A program made the position numbers and the translations under genes. A stretch of 64,000 nt of DNA from Persicaria tinctoria (lineage: Eukaryota > Streptophyta > Magnoliopsida > Caryophyllales > Polygonaceae), in contig JBANSL010000018.1 of NCBI GenBank assembly GCA_037127255.1, positions 10,637,175 to 10,701,174 on the forward strand, read 5' to 3'. Positions 55,743 through 64,000 of this stretch are shown here, piece after piece. Within the stretch, counting starts at the first letter, position 1, and each line of letters opens with the position of its first letter. The notes under the pieces are model-generated. The model was not told the DNA's origin. It made no database searches and worked only from the letters and a program-made list of their open reading frames with translations.

Positions 55743-57179
55743 GACTGAAATTGAAAGAGATAGGGAGGAAGAGGTTGATCCAATTGCTGAGATCTCGGAT
55801 TTGGTTGAGATTGGGGATAATCTCCTTTGGGTTTATCTGAACGTAGGAGGAAGAAGAAAGAAGAAAAAAGGTAAGAAAAAAAAGAAAATTCTATCTTCCA
55901 ACCTTCTTCTTGGATCACTATAATCTGGGCTTACCTTTGGGTTGAAAATTCTGGGCTTCCCAATACACAAATTGGGTCGAAAAATAGGCCTTTTCTATTA
56001 GGTTTCCTCTTGTAGAAATGAAATATGCATTTGGCTATATATTATACATATGTTTGGATACATATATATATTATATATTAGCGGAAAAAAAAAATTATTT
56101 AATTTAACTTTATAAATTAAATAGCAACAATGTTTAGAGGGTAAAGTTAGAATAATATAATTATTCTAATTTATATTATATATCTTATGTGAATTTATTA
56201 GCTTCCCAAATTCACATGATATTGTATAATATTATTTAAAGAAATATCCCAAAAATAATTTGGGGTATTTCAATTGTAACAATTGTTGGGTTTTTTTGTT
56301 ATCACTTTTTGCTTGTTGGCTGTTTGTTGCAAGAAAGGGGTCCTTTTGTGCTTTTTTTTGTGTGGGTGTATTTTCGATGATTTGTTTGTCCCCTCTCTCT
56401 CTACTGTTTCTATTTGTTGGCTATTTGTTGCACGAAAAAGGTGGTTTTCTAGTTGCACGAGAGAGGGGATGGTACATTGAAGGATGTGTGCACTCTCTCT
56501 AAACTGCGATTGGAGGATTTCAAGCCTCCAGATCCTCTCAAGTAACGCAAGCTAGAACATTTTATTTAGGGGGTTAATTAGTTGGGAGATTTGATTTTGT
56601 TATGTGCTTACTACTAAAATTACCTCACGAGAATTTAGGTTTTTCTTGGAAAAGTCTTTGGTATGGGCAGAGCTGAGATTTTGTTCTAGGGTGTTTTTTT
56701 CTTAGATGATGACCTTCGTGAATATATTATTCTTTTTTATTTGACCACCTCATTGCTTGCAATGAGACCCACTATGCCTTGTTTAGATTCATCGCATCGT
56801 TCTGGATGTGAAATGAGACCCATGCCACTTCATGAATCTGCCATTACTAGTATTTTGATGCAGGTGACATTATAGCCACTAAATGTGATTGATCATGGCT
56901 GGCCGAATTTCAAAAACTATAGTCGAATTTTGTGTGGCATTAGTTATCCTATTTTTTCCATTTCTTCTACATGAATGGTTATGTAGTTGACAAAATTCCT
57001 CTTCACTTTTGATCATTTTTGTTGATTAGGTTGTTGTTTGATCATTTTTGCTGCTAATTTTTTTAACTCTCAAATTTCCTCTTCACTTTTAGGTGAATGA
57101 TGGAAGGCGTTATTCGGGGAAGAGGTAAAAATAAAAGGTTTTGGTCAGCACAAGTGGATCAAGGAAGATGAATGCCCCT

Positions 57180-57631
57180 TCATCTCAAGCAAGGTTTGCA
57201 AAGAAATAAAAGGTCTCAAAGAGGAAAAAGGACGAAGTTGGAGATTTGGCATCATCTCTAGACTCGGTTAGAACATCATTTAGGAAAGTGTTTGAAGAGA
57301 TTAATACCAGTTTAGTTGCAATGGCCCAAGTTTGGACAAATGAAGATGAGAAGAAGAAGAGACTTGAAAGTGAGAGCAACAAAATTTTAGAAGTGTTGAA
57401 ATTCGATTTTCTTTCCCCGTCTGATGCATTAGAGGTAACTATCATTATAGTTATTCTTTATGAATTACTTCATTTAAATAATTTATTTATCGTCCTTAAC
57501 CAATATACCTTTGAAATATGTAGGTAGCAATGATATTGATGAGAGAGGAACATAAACTTCATATATTCTTTCAGGTCAACAACAGTTTGAGGAAACAATA
57601 TGTGACCGACTTGCTCAAAAAGAAGAACTGA
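57180..57631 (+). pseudogene. Myb/SANT-like protein C-terminal remnant (Harbinger ORF1 type)
   Basis: Reads DLASSLDSVRTSFRKVFEEI, then TSLVAMAQVWTNEDEKKKRL and LSPSDALE, a GTAACT donor at 57436, an acceptor at about 57523, and a second exon VAMILMREEHKLHIFFQVNN then LRKQYVTDLLKK and a stop at 57629-57631. This is the usual C terminus of plant Myb/SANT-like proteins carried by PIF/Harbinger elements. The N-terminal DNA-binding domain is absent and a TAA at about 57209 breaks the upstream frame (KRKKDEVG context). Confidence 0.65.
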
Positions 57632-57898
57632 CCGTGTGGATTTTATATATGTGGTTGTAGCTTTTGTTTTATTGCAAGCGGTGTTTCTAACTTCATATAG
57701 TCTATCTTCTTTCCATCTCTTTGAAGGTAGTTGTACGTAGCTTCTTCTTTTTTCTTTTTCTTTTTTGAAATGGTTTTCTGCCCATGTGGATTTCTAACTG
57801 TGTGGAATTCTGACCGTATAGATTTCAAGTGATTTCATATGAGTTTATTATATCTGTTCATCCTTATTATATGATTTTGCAATAATTTTAGGAAATAA

Positions 57899-60800
57899 CT
57901 AGTTCATTGCCCGTGCTTTTGCACGGGTTGTTGATTACAAAAATATTATATAGATTTTCAGTATAGAAATAAAAAAAAAACAATGAAATAAAAATTTACT
58001 GACAAATTTGGACTTGAAACCTAAATTTATTCAAAGCATCCGCATCAATGCGAGTTTCTAAGGTTTTTTAACACTACTTTATTATTTTATTTCTCCTTAA
58101 AACTCCAACTTATTTTTAAACCCACATCCCTAAAACTCATCTTTATTATTTTTTACCCTTAAAAACTATGATAGGTCTCATTTTTCCATCTCTTTCCCTT
58201 TTCACCTCTGCCCCCTCTCTCTTATTTTGCTCACTTGGGCCCCACTTCACCCATTTATCTCTGTTCATTCGGTTTCTTATTGAGTTTCTTACGGGGAGCC
58301 TGTCAACATCGTTTTTTTTATTTTTCTTCACTCTCTCTCTCTCTCTCTCCCTCTTCAACTTTTCCTGCCATTTCAACTAAAAACCCCTTTAACTCGTACC
58401 AATGCAGATGGTCTCAATGTGGCTGGTTTTTATCCAAATTAACCTCATATGATCCAATAGTAATCATATATAATTGTTTTTCGATATCTGGAACGCACTA
58501 ACCAGACACCACAACCAAATCTTTGCTTTTTCAAAAAAAAAAAATGAATCGAATATGGATTATTTGTGTAGAGTTTATAACTCTAGTTTACTCATATATA
58601 TACATCATATATATATATATATATACACCAATGCAGATGGTCTCAATATGAATTGAATATGGATCCGAGCCTTTACTATTGAATGGTTTGAGAACATTTA
58701 TCCACTGATCAGTAGGTTGTGTTTTTAATAGATCTAATGTTTGGATTAGAAGGGCAAATTGTAATGTCAATCTTAATCTAAACATTAGTTCTAGGAATAT
58801 TGGATGGTCCTAACTTAGGTTACTTGGTAGATTAAGGCAAAGTACTAACATATATATTATACTTAGATCTATCATATATTAGAAGCGTAGGATTATACAT
58901 CTTATGCTCATATATGTTACACTTCTTAAGTATAGTATATATGTAGGACATGCATTATACGATATATTATGTATGTATGTATGTTTGGTTACCAGCTCCA
59001 CTGGCTTGGCCCAACACTTAGGCCCAAAGCCAGCCTAGCTCCTTGTCCACCTGATATCTTGGCTTGTGAGATCCGTCTTAAGTGGAACGCTGCGTTTCAC
59101 TAGAAGCTCGCTCTATATAAGTCAACAACTAGGGTTTGGGAGCTCATTCGACGCGGCGCTCCAAAGGTAATCCAGAAAGAGAAAGAGAGAGAAGAGAGAG
59201 AGTCTCTGCTAGGGTTTGCTGTTCTCTTAGCTCCAGCGAAGCTCCGGCGGCCGATCTCGAGCGGATCTCCTTCGGAGACTCCAGATCCGGCCTCTAGGAA
59301 GAAGAAGAGGGCAACTGTCCACAGTTCTGGCGAAGATCTTTTTCTCTGGTTCACTCCGACGACGATCTGACTCCGATCTTCAGATCTAGGGTGTTTTCTT
59401 CCTTTGCTTGCTTCGTTATCTCTTTCTTGCACTCACATGTCTCTCGTACTCTGTTCTTTGCTTGTATTTGTCGTAGTTTTGAGTTAGGGCAACCTGTTCT
59501 GTAAACCTGCTTAACTGATTAGTGGATTAGTGCTCTCAAGCCGTTCGGCTGAGGCTCCATGGACGTAGGCTCCGGCCGAACCACGTAAATCTTGCGTCTG
59601 TTCTTTGGTTTACGTTTTGGTTTGTTTCTACTTCTCTTACCCCGTTCTAGGTTCCCGATCTGTGGAATCTTGAACGTACATAAGAATTACAATTTGAAAT
59701 TAAATAACTAAAAGACAACTAATCTAACTCAACTCATATCTAGCCATGCAAACAACCATCACAAACCAACCAAAATATTGTATACTTAAAGTTTTATAAT
59801 TCAAATTCACTAAAAAAAACTTCTATATACTATCTATTACACATGCTCATTTAAAATTTTGAAAATCAAGGTATCAATTAAGTTAAAGATAAAAAGATAT
59901 TTTATCTATACAGTGATTCATGTGTCTCACCCATCATTTAAAAAGAAAGTACTAAATGAACTAACATAGGAAATTACATTTTTTTTTAACTATAATGAAT
60001 TCAAAGCAACCTATTTAATTAATCTATGGTTTTTCCAACCATATTTACATGTAAATATATGAACTTTTTTTCTTGTACTATAAAAAATTGTCTAAATTCA
60101 TTAATCAAAGTTAAATTTGAAAACCAATATGATATCATAGCCATCCTGTCAATCCACCCCTAGTATAAGATACGAAAGTTAAAGTTCTTAAAGAAGAAAA
60201 ATAGGCGAAAACCATAAAATTAAGGTGGTTGTGTCACCTAAGCAAAAATGATTATCATTTAATAGTTCAATATAGATAAATGGTTAAAAATGTGTAAAAT
60301 TTTACTTGTTAATAATTTAAGAGTAACCGTACTTTAGTCTACTTTTCCCACTTGTAGATAGTTATGTATCATCACATGACAAAATGATCGTTTCAAGACG
60401 TCTTATTTTTTGCATACTGTAAAAAGAATTATGAGAACATAGCAAAAATATTTATTTATTATTTAGATTTATATTTAGATATTGATTATATTATTTATTA
60501 ATTAAATTTTTTAAATAAAAACAATTGATTAGAAAATTTAGAATGTTTTAAGGAATTAGAAAAAAAAATTATTACAATTGCATTGCTCAAAATTTATTTG
60601 ACACATGTTATATTCTTATATAATTTCCCCCTCTAATTGTTTAACCAAATAGAGATCCAAAAGTTCAAATCGATTTAAATCGGTGAGTATACAATTAATA
60701 TATGGCTGAAAAGACTATACAATAAACTAAAGAGAAAAATATATTACAATATGCTAAGTTTAAATAAAATTAAAACTATATATTTTCAATATGCTAAATT

Positions 60801-61349
60801 TAAAGAAATTTAAAATCATATATGCTTTGTTATTGTTATGACATTAAGAATTATGAAAAATAAATGCTTAGGGTTTTTGTTTTGTTATTCTCAACGTTAC
60901 CAGTACAAAGCAAATAAGTATTATTAAAGTTTTTTTATCAAGATATAAATCGCAATGTAAAATATGCAAGAATATAGAACTTAAAAAATTAGTTAAATAA
61001 AAACACATGCCAAATCTAAAATATTAAAAATTGTCAATCACAAAAATTAAAAGATTCAACTTTATTAAGTGGAGAGCGTAAGCGTTTGATACACCTCCCG
61101 AAAATATAAATAAGATGATTTAAAAAAAGAAAGTACACCCATTATTTTCCAAATTATGGTTTATGTAAATTACCTTAATTAAAAATTAATACATACAAAT
61201 AAAAAATGAGTAACAAAAATATGTAGTTAATTATGTGACATTATAGGAAAATATGGCAAAATATTATTGGCTAATGAATTGAGCGGGAAAATTTTTCATC
61301 AGAAGCTGACATGTGGCAGAATCAGCTTCTACTTTAGTATTGTTTAGGA
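57899..61349 (-). mobile_element. Non-autonomous Helitron, minus strand
   Basis: On the minus strand it starts TC after A (TCCTAAACAATACTAAAGTA at 61349) followed by ctgccacatgtcag, and ends with hairpin cccgtgcaaaagcacggg then caatgaaCTAG before T (57899). Length 3.45 kb. No Rep/helicase motif was seen. It contains an LTR fragment near 59.0-59.7 kb and otherwise AT-rich sequence. Confidence 0.65.
59000..59690 (+). repeat. LTR fragment (copia-like U3-R-U5) within the Helitron
   Basis: TATA-like ctctatataagtc at about 59110 is followed by a GA/CT-rich leader. An inverted pair gttcggc / gccgaac brackets a duplicated aggctcc (about 59549-59582), then gaaccacgtaaatc, a phrase I associate with the U5 end of plant copia LTRs. 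Edges and target duplication were not found. Confidence 0.45.
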
Positions 61350-61549
61350 TTAAAAAAAATACAAAGGTGTTATTGTTTGTCTTTCTCTTCCCTAAATCAA
61401 CCAAACACGTAAAAAGGTAACGAAGAAAGCAATGATTCCCCACTTAAATTAACCAAACAAAATTGAAGTTTAACCATTTTTTTTTCCTTTCATTTCTCTT
61501 GAAATGTTTCCTTTACTTTCATTCTCCTTCCTCCAAACAAATAGCCCTA

Positions 61550-62125
61550 ATTCGAAATACAAAAGGTATGATTTGCACCTTTAACAACTTTGCAAATTAA
61601 ACAAAGTAAAAAAGAAAAACCCTTCAAACCCCGAAGTATTAACATTGTTTATAACTAAATACAAAGGAGGAGGAAGACGCCAATAATTGACTTTGACATC
61701 AAAATTGAAAAAAATATCAAATTAAAAGGAGCAAACAACCCGATATTATGAATTAATCGATCTTGAAATTGACTATTTTTCCATCCAAGATACAAAATGA
61801 TAAAATATTGCCTCTAATCTCAACCCTTCAAAACTAAATTTACCACCGTCGTTGCAATGGGCGGGCCGCGGTTCATCACCCCTCAAATCTTCACCTTGTT
61901 AAAATACAAAAAAACTTCACCGCCCCAGCCTTGTCACCTACACCTCAAAACACCCTCTTCAACTCCCCAGCGTCCTCAGCCTCACCCAATCCAAGCCTCG
62001 ATCCTCCCACACCCTTAATCTTAACTCCCCTGACCGTTTTGCAATTTACACCCTAAGCGTCACGCCACCATCCACGAAATTTCACAATCTCATAATCAAG
62101 TAACATCAGAATTTTTTTCCAAACT
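61550..62125. other. Spacer, no gene recognised
   Basis: A C-rich tract at 61850-62070 (caccctcttcaactccccag and similar) stands out from the AT-rich surroundings but has no open frame with recognisable motifs. Confidence 0.3.
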
Positions 62126-62786
62126 TAATAAAGGGCAAAAAAATAGACTTGCTATTATGTGGTGGAGCATATGGATAATAAGAAAAAAACTCATATTTGA
62201 CAACCCGAAAAAATAAAAAATTCAGAGTTTGGAAGGGTATGTTAGAAACCAACTAAAAAATTGGGAGAACACTAAAACATTATTCTCAGACAACTGGGAA
62301 CAAAAAGAGCCTATCAAACCCCAAAACCAGAGAAAAAGGGAAATTTTAAGATGGAAACCACCTCGAAGTGGGAGATTTAAAATCAACTTTGATGGCTCCA
62401 ACCTTCCTTATGGTGAATCTTCGGCTGGTTTCGTCATCCGGGATCAGGTTGGGGAGGTGGTGACTTGCAGTGCGACGCTTTATGGATCTGTCTCTCCCCT
62501 TATGGATGAAGCTCTCGGTCTTCATGATGGGCTCTTGGCTGCAAAATCTCTTTGCCTGCAACACATCGAAATTGAAGGTTATAGTCTTGCTATTATCAAC
62601 TCCGTCAGAGGTGTCTGGAAGTGTCCTTGGGAGGTGGAGATTGTCATTTCTGACATTCTTCTGTTGCTTCGGGTTTTTGCTTCAACCTCATGTGAGCACA
62701 TTTTCCGTGAAGTCAACTTGGTTGCAGATAAGGTGGTCCATCTTCGGTATTCAATGGACGCGGTTAGATTAGTGACTCATCTATAA
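62126..62786 (+). pseudogene. LINE ORF2 C terminus (RNase H), plus strand
   Basis: Upstream residues MWWSIWIIRKKLIFDN precede a TAA near 62212, then an open frame to 62784-62786. RNase H landmarks: FKINFDGSNLPYGESSAGFV, DEALGLHDGLLAA, IEIEGYSLAIIN (Tyr where Asp is expected in EGDS), HIFREVNLVADKVVHL. A 5'-truncated, mildly decayed LINE. Confidence 0.8.
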
Positions 62787-64000
62787 CTTCGTGTTCTCGT
62801 CCGAAAGGACGCTCTTGGGGGTGGTCCAACAAGGTCTGATATCACCCAAATTATTGCCTGATTCAAACAAAAATCGTTGGAAGATTATATTCATAAGTCA
62901 TAGATTAATTGATTCTCTCCCTTTTTCACAATATTTTATGTCCTTTATTATCTAATTTATTACGGAGTATCTCCATTCAGTTCCATTAGAGCTTGTTGGG
63001 CTGAAACTCCTGTAACAACTAACAATACAACAAAACCCATTAAACCCTAAACCAACCGACAGCATCACAATTGTAAGGAGTAAGGTTTTTACTCCCTCTC
63101 ATTATACATTTATCTTTATCGATCCATTTGTGGGCATGTTTTCCTAATCAGTCGATAAAACTACCCTTATCACAAAAATAGACAACCCACTCCAATTTGC
63201 ACAAAAGTACACATTTGATTCATTGGGTGGAGGAGATTCACCCTACCTTCTTTATGCTCATATACTAGCTTTCATCTGTACTTTAAATATTATTTTTTTA
63301 AAGATTTTAGTAGTTACTGTCTGATCCACTTTTTGTGGGCTCAATCGATTAAATCTTACTACTATATATGCTGGAGGTTGTCAGATCTTGCACCATTACA
63401 TTTATATGGTAGATTTCCCAAAGTAATTAAATACCCTATGGTTTGGGCCTAGCTAGTAGTCCAACCAAGCACCTATTTGTATAAGATCTTTGTAAATTGT
63501 AATCTGTGCTTAAACGATGTGTGGATTAAGAAATTCGATGTCACAAGTATTTTCCCAAATTGAAATGTTTAACCTATATGCTAGATAATGAACAAAGTTT
63601 ACAACCCAGCAAAACCAAAGCAAAAACAGAAAGTAGAGATTGTAGCGACGATTAGCCTCAACGAGGACACCAGCTACCAAAGTCAAAACCTAGAGGGCAA
63701 AGAGGCTACAAATCTCTCTCAACACAATGTCACTAAGTGTATTTGGATGGAAGGGAGCTCGATCTACGCTCACAAAGGCCGGAAAGGGATGGAAACCCTA
63801 GAATCGCCTCAGGAGACAAGAACAGAGCTACATTAAGCAACAACCCTCTCAACTCTCGGATTAGGGTTTTGCAAACCCATATAAAGGAGAGCGCTTCAGC
63901 TGAACGACGTCGTTGCTAAAGCCCAGCAAGAGAGGCTGAAAGCATCCGTATGGGCTTCTAGCCCAATGGACAACTGAGGTCATCTTTGGGCCGGTTTGGC
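62787..64000. other. Unassigned right end of the window
   Basis: No firm gene. A short plus-strand frame (63588-63836, MNKVYNPAKPKQKQKVEIVA) is unrecognised. On the minus strand the end of the window has plant-promoter-like features (gggttttgc, ctttatatggg at about 63880), so a gene or LTR may begin to the left on that strand. Confidence 0.25.

Larger units (their letters stand above)
53515..56281 (-). mobile_element. Large solo LTR (2.77 kb)
   Basis: In minus sense it runs TGTTACAATTGAAATACCCC ... AAAGGGGGTGTTACA. It has a TATA box on the minus strand (CCTATAAATAAAGG, about 55731-55743) followed by a GC-rich putative leader, and a 55-bp repeat array. No second copy or internal region is present, so it is a solo LTR, probably of a Ty3-type element; that class call is weak. 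It abuts the TRIM with only 3 bases between. Confidence 0.6.
52474..61547 (+). mobile_element. PIF/Harbinger-like element split by nested insertions
   Basis: The left end is ttagggcctgtttgttttg (52471 on). The inverted right end is ttagggctatttgtttgg (to about 61550). These match the GGGCCTGTTTGG-type terminus of PIF/Harbinger and Tourist elements, with TTA/TAA at the edges. A Myb/SANT-like protein remnant typical of Harbinger ORF1 lies between (57180-57631). Removing the composite at 53047-56281 and the Helitron at 57899-61349 leaves about 2.4 kb. The pairing of the two ends 9 kb apart is inferred and the edge triplets are not an exact direct repeat. Confidence 0.45.

Noticed and set aside
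57185..57445. 86-codon minus-strand frame
   Set aside because: Shadow of the Myb/SANT-like remnant on the plus strand.

Overview
This is nuclear DNA of a flowering plant, most likely a eudicot. It is AT-rich, its genes are split by short GT-AG (and one GC-AG) introns, and it is crowded with plant transposon types: MULEs, L1-type LINEs, Helitrons, Stowaway and hAT MITEs, a TRIM, solo LTRs and a PIF/Harbinger remnant. No species can be named from the sequence alone. All coordinates come from reading by eye; splice sites were placed using frame and phase.

Host genes. The backbone is a tandem family of branched-chain amino acid aminotransferase (BCAT) genes, all on the minus strand. Copy A has only its first exon in view (1261-1338; the rest would lie left of the window). 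Copy B (21239-25265) and copy C (41424-43793) are complete ten-exon genes with the same intron phases. A and B start with a 26-residue Arg/Ser-rich presequence. C has lost that start and begins inside it. B carries a Phe-to-Leu change in the conserved G-L-F-E-G substrate-pocket motif. A TATA-like box lies 170-200 bp upstream of each start. The only other host gene I trust is a small single-exon Cys-rich protein (49941-50141, minus).

Mobile layer, left to right. 1-604 is a 187-bp tandem repeat in intron 1 of copy A. About 2.9-9.95 kb is a two-gene MULE with TIRs: a plant-mobile-domain gene (plus) faces a FAR1/MULE transposase fused to an OTU protease domain (minus), each with its own TATA box next to a TIR. 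10.06-14.26 kb is a minus-strand LINE. 15.09-15.76 kb is a small Helitron. 15.8-17.15 kb and 50.33-51.2 kb are two members of one long-TIR MULE-MITE family, each with a perfect 9-bp target duplication. 19.0-19.6 kb is a hAT MITE. 25.97-30.42 kb holds two Helitron ends of one family and a replication-protein-A-like fragment. 30.49-36.55 kb is a full-length LINE with target duplications, both ORFs broken only by single stop codons. 38.7-40.7 kb holds three LINE tails.

44.02-49.47 kb is a non-autonomous LTR element whose 5' LTR begins about 50 bp from the TATA box of BCAT copy C. Its 3' end carries four copies of a covarying hairpin motif. 52.47-61.55 kb looks like a PIF/Harbinger element (Myb/SANT-like ORF remnant) invaded by a TRIM plus large solo LTR and by a minus-strand Helitron. 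62.1-62.8 kb is another LINE RNase H remnant.
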